A DNA stretch of 64,000 nt from Clostridium aestuarii (GCF_026735135.1 NZ_JAPQER010000001.1:317500-381499), one strand, 5' to 3'; positions 42,816 through 53,233 are shown, counted from the stretch's first letter. Notes: generated by a model from the sequence alone, not told the origin. Numbers and translations are program-made.

Positions 42816-43979
42816 CTAAGAATTTTGCAATATATTCATTTTTATAACTTTACCAAATTTAGTTCCCAATACTAGATTTAAATTTATTTCACTCAAATTA
42901 TATACACAAGACCAACAGGTTTGGTGTATTTTATTATTTGATGCTATAGATGCCTTAAAATCATTTGCTGTTGGTCCTTTTACACTATTTAATATATTCA
43001 AAGCTTCATTTATAGTAACTATTCCATTTTTACTTCGTAAAATATCACAAGCTAATTGATATCTATCAATACCTGTACCTTCTACCCCTTCCCCATGTTT
43101 ATATTTGTAAATATTAAAATTTGTTACTGCTTGCCATATTTCAGTATCCCTAATAACTTTCATTTCTCCATCTACAAATTCAATAATTGCTGAATCTCCT
43201 AGAGCATCAGAGATTAAATAATGAACCTGCACTAATTTACCATTTGCTAATGTAATAGGTTTAATATTGAATTGCTTTAAAAGTTCAATTGCTTCATTTA
43301 AATTCTTTGCATAATCTAATACTAATCTAATAGCTGAAGTAAATAAAATAGACACTTTACTTGGGTCTTCTGGTGATCTAGAATAAGGTACTTTTAGCAA
43401 AGCCATTGCTACTCCACATTCATTTACACCATCATTTGGAAAATATGGTGTAGTAAGAAGATGTCTCCTATCCCACAAACATGACGGAAGCATTTTTCCA
43501 TAATAGCCCAAGTTAGGTATAGCTACCATAGATAAAGAGGCATAAGCACATGGTGGATTTGTATAAAGTAGAAGTCCAGATGTGTCCTCCCAATCATGAT
43601 TAAATCCATATAAATATTCTCCTTCTTCATTCTTTCCATAAAAGCACGTACATCCAGAAGTATATATATTTTTATTTTTTATATATTCAGGTGGATATAA
43701 ATTTTTTTTATCCAAAAAATTGAATTGTTCTTCAAGGCTACTGGCACCTACTTTTAAAAAATCCTCAAAATAATACCCTCCTTTATACTCTATAAAATAA
43801 CATGGATAATCATCAATCATTTTCAAGTTCAATAAAGTCTTGAGTTGATTGTAGTTAAAATGAATAAAATCGTTATAATCGCCATCTATATAATGGTTAT
43901 CTATACAATATCGGACAGGCTTACTCTCAGATATATTTTGATTTTCATAAAAGTTATTTAAATTATTTTCATTGCTCAT
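42816..43979 (-). CDS. Ntn-type amide hydrolase / C45-like, paralogue 2, inverted (387 aa)
   Basis: Collinear with its neighbours but on the opposite strand. The prosegment is conserved (YCIDNHYIDGDYNDF, FNYNQLKTLLNLKMIDDYPC), and the nucleophile aligns with C110 in SGCTCFYGKNEEG. The GRN.D motif is altered to GFNHD, replacing the Arg that usually contacts the active site, so its substrate range or activity may differ from the flanking paralogues. It ends in GTKFGKVIKMNIL like the others. ATG at 43979; ribosome site GGAGA. Confidence 0.82.
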   Translation of the reverse strand: MSNENNLNNFYENQNISESKPVRYCIDNHYIDGDYNDFIHFNYNQLKTLLNLKMIDDYPCYFIEYKGGYYFEDFLKVGASSLEEQFNFLDKKNLYPPEYIKNKNIYTSGCTCFYGKNEEGEYLYGFNHDWEDTSGLLLYTNPPCAYASLSMVAIPNLGYYGKMLPSCLWDRRHLLTTPYFPNDGVNECGVAMALLKVPYSRSPEDPSKVSILFTSAIRLVLDYAKNLNEAIELLKQFNIKPITLANGKLVQVHYLISDALGDSAIIEFVDGEMKVIRDTEIWQAVTNFNIYKYKHGEGVEGTGIDRYQLACDILRSKNGIVTINEALNILNSVKGPTANDFKASIASNNKIHQTCWSCVYNLSEINLNLVLGTKFGKVIKMNILQNS

Positions 43980-44003
43980 AATATCTCTCCTGTTTAATTT
44001 TAC

Positions 44004-44062
44004 TTAATAGAGAAATTTGCATAATTACAAAATCACAAAGCTGCATGCAGATTTTATTATTC
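44004..44062. repeat. Intergenic repeat family 2, copy E
   Basis: AGAGAAATTTGCATAATTAC and AAAATCACAAAGCTGCATGC; centre nearly identical to copies D and F. It lies between divergent hydrolase genes 2 and 3. Confidence 0.7.
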
Positions 44063-44272
44063 ACTGCTTTAAAAATTCCTCTCATATTAAATAATATGTA
44101 TAATCTTTTTAGTGTGATATGTAAAATGAAACATTTACTACTAGTAAGAATAAAATGTAGTATTAACAAGCTTTCTTTGTTAAAAAATATTAATCCATAA
44201 TTAGGGTTAATAGATATAACAATAACAAATGTAGTAAATCATAAAAAATTTAATTATTAATGGAGTGTTAAA

Positions 44273-45493
44273 ATGAATAACTCACATGATTACCAAAAAA
44301 TATATGAAAATAATAACTGTAATAAACCTCACAATAAAGAAGAAATAGAAATAACCCCTTTTGAGAGACAAGCTGTTGATTACTTCATAGATGGACATCA
44401 AATTAATGGTGACTACAACGATTTTAAAAATTTTAGCTATAATCAATTGAGAACTTTATTAAGTTTAGAACAAATTGATGAATTTCCATGCTATTTTATG
44501 CATTATTACGGTGGATATAATTTTGAAGATTATTTAAAAGTTGGTTCAACAAATATTATGCAACTTTTTGATTTTTTAAAAAAGAAACAACTATATCCTC
44601 CAAATTTTTCAAAAAACAACCCTGAGAATTCTTATAAAGGAGCATGTACTAGTTTTTCTGCCATCACTCCCAAAGGACATAGATTACTTGGAAGAAACTA
44701 CGATTCAGATCGCGGTCCTGCTCTTCTTCTTTGTACAAGTCCACCATGTGCATATTCATCTATATCTATGGTAGATTTAAGCTATTTGAATTATAGTAGA
44801 AATATTTTTCCCTATACTTTATGGGAAAGAAGACATTTTCTTAGTTCACCATATTTTACATTTGATGGAATGAATGAATGTGGTGTGGCAATTTCAGTAT
44901 TTAAATTATCATATAGTACCCCTACTAAATTTCCAGGTAAAATTGCACTTTTAGTAACTTCAGCAATGCGATTAGTACTAGATTATGCAAAAAATGTAGA
45001 TGAAGCAATTAAGTTGCTTAAACAATTTAATATTAGTTTTGTAACAGATCAAGCAGGAAATCCAATATATGTTCATTTAATAATTTCAGATTCTCTAGGT
45101 GACTCTGCTATAATAGAGTTTTTAGATGGCGATATTAAAATTATAAGAAGCAATGAGCGGTGGCAAGTTATAACAAATTTTATTCTTTATGGATATAAAC
45201 CTGGTGAAGAACTCGATGGTACAGGTTCAGATAGATATAAATTAGCATCAGAAATATTAAGAAGTAAAAATGGTATTGTAACTACAGCTGAAGCTATGGA
45301 TATACTAAACCGTGTGAAAATGCCTACAGCTGAAGGTATTATTAGTATTTTACAAACAAACTGGTCTGTATTTGCAACAGGATGGTCTGCAGTATATGAT
45401 TTAGATAATGGAGAATTAAACCTTGTACTAGGCAGAAAATATGATACAGTTAAGAAAATAAATCTTCTTGATAAGTTTTTTTCTAATAAATAA
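44273..45493 (+). CDS. Ntn-type amide hydrolase / C45-like, paralogue 3 (406 aa)
   Basis: Closest to paralogue 1: same length and near-identical prosegment (FERQAVDYFIDGHQINGDYN). Nucleophile C125 in GACTSFSAITPKGH, followed by GRNYDSDRG with the standard GRN.D. The C-terminal half has GMNECGVAISVFKLSYSTPT and GSDRYKLASEILRSKNGIVT. ATG at 44273 follows TGGAGTG. The leader just before the start (AATTTAATTATTAATGGAGTG) closely matches that of paralogue 1, so both probably arose by duplication including the 5' region. Confidence 0.82.
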   Translation: MNNSHDYQKIYENNNCNKPHNKEEIEITPFERQAVDYFIDGHQINGDYNDFKNFSYNQLRTLLSLEQIDEFPCYFMHYYGGYNFEDYLKVGSTNIMQLFDFLKKKQLYPPNFSKNNPENSYKGACTSFSAITPKGHRLLGRNYDSDRGPALLLCTSPPCAYSSISMVDLSYLNYSRNIFPYTLWERRHFLSSPYFTFDGMNECGVAISVFKLSYSTPTKFPGKIALLVTSAMRLVLDYAKNVDEAIKLLKQFNISFVTDQAGNPIYVHLIISDSLGDSAIIEFLDGDIKIIRSNERWQVITNFILYGYKPGEELDGTGSDRYKLASEILRSKNGIVTTAEAMDILNRVKMPTAEGIISILQTNWSVFATGWSAVYDLDNGELNLVLGRKYDTVKKINLLDKFFSNK

Positions 45494-45848
45494 ACACAAC
45501 ATTAAAAATCTTCCTAAGAATTTTTATTTCAAAATTATACAAACTAATAACTTAACTTTGGTAAAAAAAATAATCTAAAGCATAGATAAATAATATATTC
45601 CGTATAAACCATTTGAACAAACAATTAGTAATTCTTGTCTTAAAAATTTATTATTATATTAAGAGAAACTCATGTTTGATCAATAACAAGTTTGAGTTTT
45701 TTAATAATACTAAACTTTTAGGACTTAGAATTACTTTACTAAGTGAAACATTTTATATCAATATATCATTTATCGCAGCGGTTATTTTTTAACTAATAAA
45801 GTTGAGTTATCTAATGTTAATTAAATTTATACTATTTGGAGGTAAAAA
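45494..45848. other. Intergenic with half of a family 1 palindrome
   Basis: AAAAATCTTCCTAAGAATTT at about 45504-45523 is the left arm of palindrome family 1, followed by TTATTTCAAAATT; the right arm TTCTTAGGAAG is missing, so the element is decayed. Remaining sequence is AT-rich without genes. GGAGG at 45838-45842 serves the next gene. Confidence 0.6.
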
Positions 45849-46295
45849 ATGACTGAAAAAGAATTTGAAAAATCTTTATATAACAAAATACCATTAACAA
45901 AAGTGATGAACTTTAATGTTTTAGAATTCACACCATATAAAGTAAGGATATCAGCTAAACTTGAACCTAACAAAAACCATATGGGAATAGCCTTTGCTGG
46001 AAGTATTAATACATTGATGACTGTTTGTGCATGGTCAATATCATACATAAATATTAAAGAAATTGATGCAAATGCTCGTTTGGTACTTCAAAAAAGCAGC
46101 ATAAATTATTTAGTCCCAATAAAAAATGATTTTATTGCAGAATGTGTTTTACTCAATGATGAAGATAGAAATAATTTTTTAAAAACTTATAATGAGCACG
46201 GGAAAGCCAAATTAAATCTTAAGGTATATTGTTATGACGGTGAAAACTTAGCCGCAAAATTTGAAGGTAAATATGTTGCGTTGAAAAACATTTAA
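45849..46295 (+). CDS. YiiD_C-type hotdog thioesterase (148 aa)
   Basis: The hotdog-fold core NHMGIAFAGSINTLMTVCAW (about 43-62) and KSSINYLVPIKNDFIAECVL match the putative thioesterase domain found at the C-terminus of YiiD. It probably hydrolyses acyl-CoA or acyl-ACP thioesters. Length is right for a single domain. ATG at 45849 follows GGAGG. Single gene; the physiological substrate is not evident from context. Confidence 0.82.
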   Translation: MTEKEFEKSLYNKIPLTKVMNFNVLEFTPYKVRISAKLEPNKNHMGIAFAGSINTLMTVCAWSISYINIKEIDANARLVLQKSSINYLVPIKNDFIAECVLLNDEDRNNFLKTYNEHGKAKLNLKVYCYDGENLAAKFEGKYVALKNI

Positions 46296-46503
46296 TATTT
46301 TTATATGCTAAAAATTCACTTAAAATATTTAATTTTTAGAAACATACCCTACATTTATAGTTATATACAATATAATTTAATCATAATTACTATGATAAAT
46401 TAATTATAATCGCTATCAAGAATTGTCTATTATGAACGAAATATACTACTATGAAGTTGATTATGTTGAAATTTTGCATACTATAAAGACAGGGGGAATA
46501 CAA

Positions 46504-48537
46504 GTGAAAAAATTTTTAAATAACTTAACGATAAAATCAAAAATATTAACTATTCCTTTAATAATTATATTTTTGATTGTTACATCGATAACAATTATGA
46601 CTAATAATTTAGTGAAAAATAAATTGTTATTTCAGATGAAGGAAGATGGAATAAAATTAGCAAATCAGTTATCAAAACAAGCTGAAAATAACGATGCAGC
46701 AATAAATACTATAAATAAAAACATAGAAAATAGAATACTATCTTTAGGTGATTTTCTATATGACAAATCTGATACAATAAGTAATGAATATTTAGTTAAA
46801 CTAGCTAAAACTTTTCAAGTAAATGAGATAAATATTGTAGACGCAAAAGGCAATACAATTTATTGTAATTTACCGGAAATGTCAGGATTTATATATGATA
46901 ATACTCACCCTGGTTATTGTGTTTTATCTGGACAAAAAACTAAATTTATAGAAGATATAAGAAAAAGCACCGCATCTGATGACTATTATAAATATGGATA
47001 TATCTCAAGAAAAAATGGTGGGATGATACAGGTAGGAATACTTGCAAATGAAATAAATAAATTAACAAATAGCTTGGAACCTCAAACTTTAGCAGATAAA
47101 TTAGCTAAAGATAAGGATATCGTTTATGTTGTTTTTATTGATAAAAACTTAAAAGCTGTAGCTCACAGCAATAAAGACAGAATAGGTATAACTCTAACTG
47201 ATGAAGGTAGTAAAGCTGCTGCTGTAGAGGAAAGGATTTTTAGTAGCGAATTTGATTATAAACCAGATAAGGAAACAGCGGCTATCCATGTTTATGATGT
47301 ATTAGTTCCTGTTTATAATGAGGGTGTACATATAGGTGCAATGGATATAGGATTGTCTATGGAGCATGTAAATAAAACTATAAGTCAGGTCACAATGCTG
47401 ATAATAGCTATAGGAATTATTGCTTTGGCAGCTGCAGCAGCATTATTATATTCAATATCAAAAAATATTACAAAACCATTAGGAAATCTTGTTGATATAT
47501 CTAAACATATAGCAAAAGGTGAATTTGATAATGAGATAGTTATAGAAAGCAAGGACGAAATAGGTATTCTTGCTGCCAGTTTTAGAGAGATGTCAGATAG
47601 TTTAAGAAATGCAATTGGAAGCATAAAAGGACAGGCTGTTAAAATAGAAGATATGTCTTCAAACTTAGCAGGTAATTCAGAAGAAATGACATCAGCAAGC
47701 AACGAAGTAGCAACTGCTATAGGCGATGTAACAACTGGTGCAGCACAGCAAGCAAGTGATTTAATGGAAGTAGTACATAATATAGAGGATTTAGCATCAG
47801 AAATTGATAATATACAAAATAAATTATTATTTGTAAAAAATAATTCAGATGAAACAGAAAACAAAGCAAATATAGGAAAAGAACAAATAGATGTTCTTTT
47901 AAAATCTATTCAAGAAGTTAAGGAAGGTTTTGATACAACAACAAATACAATAAACAATTTAAATTCAAGTGTGTCTCAAATTGGTAATATAACTGATGTT
48001 ATAAATGGAATATCCGAACAGACAAATCTTCTTGCACTTAATGCAGCAATAGAAGCAGCTAGAGCAGGAGAATATGGTAAAGGTTTTGCAGTAGTAGCTG
48101 ATGAAATTAAAAAGCTTGCTGAACAATCAAAAGAATCAACACAACAAATACAGCATTTAATTGAATCAATAAGTGTTGAAACTGAAGATGTAATAAATAC
48201 ATCTGATAAAGTTAAAGAATTAGTACAAAATCAGGTTAATATAGTTGAAAATAATGTAATGGCTTTTGAAGATATATTAAAATCTATAGCTCAAATAGTA
48301 CCACTTATTGATGATACATATGTATCTCTTGATAACACCATAAAATCAAAGAATATAGTTTCAGATAAAGCAACATCTGTATCCTCTGTTGCTCAAGAAA
48401 CATCTGCATCTTCTGAAGAAATTGCTGCATCTTCTGAAGAAATGCTTGCAAATACAGAAGAAGTATCAAGTTTCGCTATGCAGCTTAATGAAGTAGCCGC
48501 ACAACTTAAAGATGAAACAAATAAATTTAAAGTATAA
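46504..48537 (+). CDS. Methyl-accepting chemotaxis protein (677 aa)
   Basis: The GTG at 46504 follows AGGGGG and is preferred over an upstream start. Membrane helix 1 is about 14-35; an extracellular cache-type sensor follows ([20 protein letters not shown]); helix 2 is near 305-325 with HAMP after it; the cytoplasmic tip [20 protein letters not shown] is canonical. The C-terminus ends in a Ser/Glu-rich methylation helix with no CheR-tethering pentapeptide. It senses a small external ligand and signals to CheA. Single gene with its own terminator. Confidence 0.94.
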   Translation: MKKFLNNLTIKSKILTIPLIIIFLIVTSITIMTNNLVKNKLLFQMKEDGIKLANQLSKQAENNDAAINTINKNIENRILSLGDFLYDKSDTISNEYLVKLAKTFQVNEINIVDAKGNTIYCNLPEMSGFIYDNTHPGYCVLSGQKTKFIEDIRKSTASDDYYKYGYISRKNGGMIQVGILANEINKLTNSLEPQTLADKLAKDKDIVYVVFIDKNLKAVAHSNKDRIGITLTDEGSKAAAVEERIFSSEFDYKPDKETAAIHVYDVLVPVYNEGVHIGAMDIGLSMEHVNKTISQVTMLIIAIGIIALAAAAALLYSISKNITKPLGNLVDISKHIAKGEFDNEIVIESKDEIGILAASFREMSDSLRNAIGSIKGQAVKIEDMSSNLAGNSEEMTSASNEVATAIGDVTTGAAQQASDLMEVVHNIEDLASEIDNIQNKLLFVKNNSDETENKANIGKEQIDVLLKSIQEVKEGFDTTTNTINNLNSSVSQIGNITDVINGISEQTNLLALNAAIEAARAGEYGKGFAVVADEIKKLAEQSKESTQQIQHLIESISVETEDVINTSDKVKELVQNQVNIVENNVMAFEDILKSIAQIVPLIDDTYVSLDNTIKSKNIVSDKATSVSSVAQETSASSEEIAASSEEMLANTEEVSSFAMQLNEVAAQLKDETNKFKV

Positions 48538-48540
48538 CTA

Positions 48541-48590
48541 AAAAACATATAATGTTGCAATTACTTAATGCAGCATTATATGTTTTAATT
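48541..48590. terminator. Bidirectional terminator
   Basis: AAAACATATAATGTTGCA pairs with TGCAGCATTATATGTTTT between the chemoreceptor gene and the convergent ferredoxin-type gene. Confidence 0.9.
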
Positions 48591-48607
48591 TTATTAAAAA
48601 TTTAAAA

Positions 48608-49207
48608 TTATAGTCCTAAAGGAGGAATTATGGCATTGTTTGGGCAAGCCTCAAAACATCTTCCACACTCCAAGCACTTAGTACTGTCTATCTTGTAAAT
48701 ACTATCTTCTGATATTGCATTCATAGGACAAGCTGATTTACATATTCCACAAGCTACACATTTCTCATTTATTGAATATCCTGAAGGATTTACAACCGAT
48801 CCTCCAAAATCAAATCGTTGTCGTTCAATAGGAACTACAGACAAATCAAATATTTCCCCTACACCTCTTATCATACAGAATGCATCTAAAATCTCTCTCT
48901 TCTCACCAGGGTAAAGATCATTCATCATTGGGTTGGCTTCAAATATCTTGTCCACATAGCTTCTATCCACAAATTCAATATCTCCAGTAACTCGTACAGT
49001 TACATAGTTTTCATCCATACCTACAATTGCAAGATGTGGATTTTCCTTAAGTTGTTTATAATAAGGTTTACCTCTGGCTGTCAAAAAATAGAGTTTATCA
49101 TCCTCTACCAGCATAACATCAGCAATTCTCACGCATGGTTTCCCATTTTCAACAGTGGCAAAAGCCACTGATTTGATTTTTCTTAAAAAGTTAAAAGCAT
49201 CTTTCAT
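48608..49207 (-). CDS. PNPOx-fold flavoprotein with two 4Fe-4S clusters (199 aa)
   Basis: Residues 1-130 form a pyridoxamine-phosphate-oxidase-like split barrel that binds FMN (FATVENGKPCVRIADVMLVE, LYFLTARGKPYYKQLKENPH). The last 60 residues are a 2[4Fe-4S] ferredoxin: CVACGICKSACP and CLECGRCFEACP, all eight Cys present. Such fusions move electrons between ferredoxin and a flavin-bound substrate in anaerobes. ATG at 49207 follows GGAGAG. Single gene. Confidence 0.9.
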   Translation of the reverse strand: MKDAFNFLRKIKSVAFATVENGKPCVRIADVMLVEDDKLYFLTARGKPYYKQLKENPHLAIVGMDENYVTVRVTGDIEFVDRSYVDKIFEANPMMNDLYPGEKREILDAFCMIRGVGEIFDLSVVPIERQRFDFGGSVVNPSGYSINEKCVACGICKSACPMNAISEDSIYKIDSTKCLECGRCFEACPNNAIIPPLGL

Positions 49208-49363
49208 CGTTTATCTCTCCTTATTTTTCTGTGGAATATTCCACTATTCTTATTTTTTGAAATTTGTTGTAAACAAATTATCATTAATTGTTAACTGTCC
49301 CTTGCCAATTGTTAATTGAATAAAACTTTATATTTTAAAGTTTTATTACTATATATAATCGCC

Positions 49364-50776
49364 TTAAAAAATAAATCCAGCGACTAGAAACATAATCAAT
49401 GAAATTCCTCCTGATACAAGAGCATATGGTATCTGTGTCTTAAAATGTTCCATTACAGGAATTTCTGCTATCATTGAAGAAAGTATAGTTGAATCGGAAA
49501 TAGGTGAACAATGATCACCAAATATGGCACTGGATACTACAGCACCTATAGTCAAAGGTATATTAGTTCCTAAGGATGCAGCAACTGGCACAGCTATTGG
49601 AAAAATAATACTTACCGTACCAACACTGGTTCCGGTAGAAAAAGATATTATACTCCCTATAATAAACATTAGTGCTGGAACTAAATAATAAGCAACATTC
49701 CCATTCATTACTTGTGCAAGATATAATCCTGTACCAAGCTTATTCATGACACTTCCAAGTGTAAAAGCCAATATTAGAATAATGGTAATCTCAAGAAATT
49801 TATTCATACCTTTTATGCACCACTTAATATATTCAGCAGGTTTTACATACCCTTGAATCCAATAAAAAATTCCAGTAATAAACAGTGTTATGATTATCCC
49901 TTGATAGATAGCAGAAGGTCCATCCCCTTTTGTAATATTGCCTCCACCAGTACTATATAGAAAAAAGATTATGTTCCCAACCAATATAGCTATTGGAAGA
50001 ATCATATTTACAGCTCTTGGTTTTTTCCCTTGGAGAATTTCATAATGTAACATTTCCGCTGCTGCCTCTGCAATCACATCACTACTATTTTGTGTTCGTT
50101 CCTCTGCTTTTTTCATTAGGCTAAAGTCTCTACCTGTAAATATAACTATTCCAACCACAACTACTGCCACAATACTATAGAACTGAAAAGGAATTGCACT
50201 GAGAACATACATAAATGGTTCTCCACTTATAATCCCCTTTGAATTTTGTGCAGCAACTTGTGCCATAATAAATGTCCCTGCTGCATTTATTGGGAAAAGC
50301 CATGCTATAGGTGATGCAGTTGAATCGCAAATATAAGCAAGTTTCTCTCGTGATACTTTATATTTGTCAAAAAAAGGGCGTGCAACTGTTCCTGATATAA
50401 CAACTGAACTGGTAGCTTCAACAAACAGAAGAAATCCAATTAGATAAGCTATTAGCTGAGAACCAATTTTTGACTTCACCACTTTTGTCTTCTCTGTTAG
50501 GAGGATAACAAGCCCTTGAATTCCTCCTGAAACCTCCAACACATAAACCATTGAACCTATAAGAAGACAAAACAATATTGACTTGCTAGCCCATTCTTCT
50601 TTTAAAATGTATACTATTGAGTTAACGCCCTCTGATATCCCTGCTAAAAAATTACCTTTAAGTATTATGCCACCAACTATTATCCCGAAAAACATGGATA
50701 TTAGTATCTGCCTTGTTACAAAAGCCAATATAATAGCCACAAGTGGTACCAGTAACGAAAGCACTCCGCATTCCAT
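49364..50776 (-). CDS. NhaC-family Na+/H+ antiporter (470 aa)
   Basis: The start at 50776 follows AAAGGAGG; an upstream in-frame start would add 18 residues and is rejected. Eleven or so membrane helices, with the NhaC-type signatures FLLFVEATSSVVISGTVARP, DSTASPIAWLFPINAAGTFI and SAIFGDHCSPISDSTILSSM. Members exchange Na+ for H+ or move dicarboxylates/amino acids. Upstream it has two operator-like palindromes resembling one upstream of the marR gene, so it is likely MarR-controlled. Confidence 0.9.
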   Translation of the reverse strand: MECGVLSLLVPLVAIILAFVTRQILISMFFGIIVGGIILKGNFLAGISEGVNSIVYILKEEWASKSILFCLLIGSMVYVLEVSGGIQGLVILLTEKTKVVKSKIGSQLIAYLIGFLLFVEATSSVVISGTVARPFFDKYKVSREKLAYICDSTASPIAWLFPINAAGTFIMAQVAAQNSKGIISGEPFMYVLSAIPFQFYSIVAVVVVGIVIFTGRDFSLMKKAEERTQNSSDVIAEAAAEMLHYEILQGKKPRAVNMILPIAILVGNIIFFLYSTGGGNITKGDGPSAIYQGIIITLFITGIFYWIQGYVKPAEYIKWCIKGMNKFLEITIILILAFTLGSVMNKLGTGLYLAQVMNGNVAYYLVPALMFIIGSIISFSTGTSVGTVSIIFPIAVPVAASLGTNIPLTIGAVVSSAIFGDHCSPISDSTILSSMIAEIPVMEHFKTQIPYALVSGGISLIMFLVAGFIF

Positions 50777-50813
50777 ATATATCCTCCTTTTGTTATGTAT
50801 AAAGCTATTTGTA

Positions 50814-50835
50814 AATACTTTGACATGCAAGTATT
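50814..50835. promoter_or_regulatory. MarR operator-like palindrome 1
   Basis: AATACTT-TGACATGC-AAGTATT, seven-base perfect arms, about 40 bases upstream of the antiporter start. Half-sites TACTT/AAGTA match the other two sites. Confidence 0.65.
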
Positions 50836-50892
50836 CGTGTAAAAAATTTTATAAATAATCAAAATACTTCTTTATTATTTTATTTTAATATT

Positions 50893-50910
50893 TATTTGGA
50901 TATCCAAGTA
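50893..50910. promoter_or_regulatory. MarR operator-like palindrome 2
   Basis: TATTTGGATATCCAAGTA, nearly perfect, between the marR stop and the antiporter promoter. It matches site 3 at the half-sites. Confidence 0.7.
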
Positions 50911-50925
50911 TATTTCTAAAAAAAT

Positions 50926-51351
50926 TTATGGTAAATTATCATAAATTTTTTTTAATACATTTCGAAACACCTGCTTTTCTTCTTCATTTATATCTTTATA
51001 TTCAATTTCAAAAATCATATTGGATATTCTTATAAAATCCGATTCTAACTCCTTTCCTTTTTGTGTAAGATAGACTAAACTTGATCTGCTATCTTCTGGA
51101 TTTTTCTTTGTTTCAACATAACCTAACTTCATTAACTTGTTCACTAAAGTTGTAACAGTAGATCTATCTCTATGGATTTGATTAGCAATTTTTGTCATAG
51201 TCAACTCTTTATACTTGAATAAAGTTACTAAAATATCACCATGGGATGGTACTACTTCTCTCATTCCGAGCTGTTTCAACTCACTTATTATAAGATTATT
51301 TGCTTTTTCTCTAATTCTTCCTATAAGGTAAATAGTATTATCTGCTTTCAT
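50926..51351 (-). CDS. MarR-family transcription regulator (141 aa)
   Basis: Winged-helix MarR domain: LTMTKIANQIHRDRSTVTTL as recognition region, VNKLMKLGYVETKKNPEDSR wing, and the usual dimer helices at both ends. ATG at 51351. The site TACTTGGACATCAAAGTA just upstream (51363-51380), with similar palindromes before the antiporter gene, indicates it represses itself and that gene. The ligand is unknown. Confidence 0.92.
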   Translation of the reverse strand: MKADNTIYLIGRIREKANNLIISELKQLGMREVVPSHGDILVTLFKYKELTMTKIANQIHRDRSTVTTLVNKLMKLGYVETKKNPEDSRSSLVYLTQKGKELESDFIRISNMIFEIEYKDINEEEKQVFRNVLKKIYDNLP

Positions 51352-51362
51352 ATTTCATATTA

Positions 51363-51380
51363 TACTTGGACATCAAAGTA
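51363..51380. promoter_or_regulatory. MarR operator-like palindrome 3 (autoregulatory)
   Basis: TACTTGGACATCAAAGTA lies 12 bases upstream of the marR start codon, where a bound dimer would block transcription. Confidence 0.72.
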
Positions 51381-51440
51381 TTTGTCAAGTAATAATTGAT
51401 TAAGATACCTCTGATAAAACGTTAATTTTTTTTTAAAAAC

Positions 51441-51485
51441 AAAGCGAGAATTGAAAATTATAACTTTCAATTCTCGCTTTTAATT
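51441..51485. terminator. Strong terminator
   Basis: AAAGCGAGAATTGAAA with TTTCAATTCTCGCTTTT, perfect 16-base stem, directly after the 542-residue protein gene on the minus strand and before the marR promoter. Confidence 0.92.
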
Positions 51486-51495
51486 GATTTTTAAA

Positions 51496-53124
51496 TTATT
51501 TAATTCCTTTAATATTTATATTATTAAATTCAAGTACATCTATACTGCTGCTCTCTGTTTCATTATAGGAAAATGAAACACTATCCCCTTCTTTTGTCAA
51601 AGGAAGCTGTGATGAAATAGAAGCAGATACTGTAAATATAGTTTCTGGTTTTTCTTTTATTATAAAATTATAATAAGTTGTACCTTCTACATTGAAAGCT
51701 CCTATTCTGCTTATTATTCCCTGAAGTTTTTTCTCTTCTCCTGTAAACTCTAATGTTATATCACCTTTACTTTTCAATGTTTTAACATAGTTTGATTTTG
51801 CCTCTTTTATTGTTTCACCAACTCCAACTATGCTATAATCTTCTACACTTACCATTGCATACTGCTTAATTAATCCCTTCTTGTCTTTTAAACTCATGAA
51901 ATAAGTAGGGATATTTTCAACATTTATTAGCATAGGGAAAGTAGCTTTATATTCAAGATTTTGTACTTTACCTTCTGCAGATTGCATTCCCGCTATTTCT
52001 GTGGAACCTGAAACTTTGTAAAAGGTTGAAGTCATTGTTTTTGTATTTGTAAGAACAAATCCTACTATAGCTTCATCTGCTCCAACAGATGTTATTCCTG
52101 TATAATAATAGCACTCTCCATCATTGTATACCATATTCATTCCTTTTGTTGAAGTAAGCATGTCCTTTTTACTGAAATTGAAAAATCCATGAACGAGTTC
52201 TCCCCACCAGTCAATTCTATCTCTTATAAAGAAATCTGGTGCTACTCTATCTACCCAAGCAGGTATGTTGTTCATATCATATTCATTAATTTCTCCACTT
52301 TCAGCATCAACAACTATAACACCAAGTATTTTTTGACCTGAAAACCCTATTGAATTAGTGTATTTTGTAATAACCCAGTATGGTTTACCAGCATCATCTA
52401 ATTCAAAACTAAAATCTGTAAGTCCCTGTTTTTTTTCTGCCTTCATATATACATGTCTTTTTAAATCTGTACCAAAATAAGCATTTGGCTGATATTTTAT
52501 TTTCAGTGGCTTATCATTTAATTTATCTACCAATTTTACATCCTTAGTATTAGTAGCACTTACCATAATATATCCTGATGTTCCTTCTTTATTATTCATC
52601 CATTTGAATAATCCACTGTGAAGAAGAGGCGCTACCCAATAAAGTTCTCCATTTACATTTTGTTTTGTAAATTCCCCTAAGGTAACCTGACTTCCTAGTC
52701 CTACATAAGTTCCCAGCTTCTTATCTCCTAAATTTTGTGCAAGCTGCTGATCAACTATTGGAAGCTGTGTTAAATCAACTGCATCTATTTCGTTTGTAAA
52801 TTCTTTTTGTTCAACGTTTCCAATTAAATTTCTATATTCATCAGCTCTGAATATAGGTGAATTTACTAATCCATATGCAATAATAACAACTATCAATATT
52901 CCTGAAATCATAAAACTTTTTTTTGATTTCTTACCCTCTGTTTTTCTTTGTGAAATTAACGATATTAAGTTCAACACTATGCAGTTAATTACTATAAATA
53001 ATGTTAATATCAACGTTGTCCCTAGAAATTTCAAATTCAACGGTAATAATAGAAAATAGTTAAGAATAAATAATACTATCGCCGAAACAAGTACTACTAT
53101 TATTCCTTTATTGCCTTTTTTCAT
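51496..53124 (-). CDS. Large membrane-anchored protein of unknown function (542 aa)
   Basis: Start chosen at 53124 because GGAGGTG precedes it; the longer frame adds ten residues. Three membrane helices at the N-terminus (about 8-25, 32-57, 74-93) are followed by about 440 residues on one side, beta-rich, with repeated ILGVIVVDAESGEINEYDMN-like and YNDGECYYYTGITSVGADEA segments. The fold is not recognised. No catalytic motif seen. Single gene with its own terminator. Confidence 0.78.
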   Translation of the reverse strand: MKKGNKGIIVVLVSAIVLFILNYFLLLPLNLKFLGTTLILTLFIVINCIVLNLISLISQRKTEGKKSKKSFMISGILIVVIIAYGLVNSPIFRADEYRNLIGNVEQKEFTNEIDAVDLTQLPIVDQQLAQNLGDKKLGTYVGLGSQVTLGEFTKQNVNGELYWVAPLLHSGLFKWMNNKEGTSGYIMVSATNTKDVKLVDKLNDKPLKIKYQPNAYFGTDLKRHVYMKAEKKQGLTDFSFELDDAGKPYWVITKYTNSIGFSGQKILGVIVVDAESGEINEYDMNNIPAWVDRVAPDFFIRDRIDWWGELVHGFFNFSKKDMLTSTKGMNMVYNDGECYYYTGITSVGADEAIVGFVLTNTKTMTSTFYKVSGSTEIAGMQSAEGKVQNLEYKATFPMLINVENIPTYFMSLKDKKGLIKQYAMVSVEDYSIVGVGETIKEAKSNYVKTLKSKGDITLEFTGEEKKLQGIISRIGAFNVEGTTYYNFIIKEKPETIFTVSASISSQLPLTKEGDSVSFSYNETESSSIDVLEFNNINIKGIK

Positions 53125-53233
53125 TAGTACACCTCCAAATAATGTTATATCCACCTCTAAATATTATATTTTTTATTATTTAAAGAGTTATTTTATACTA
53201 TATATTATATTCCTTTTATTTTTAAATGTCAAT

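Noticed and set aside
47385..47864. 159-residue minus-strand frame
   Set aside because: Antisense of the chemoreceptor HAMP region; Ser/Ala-rich mirror composition.
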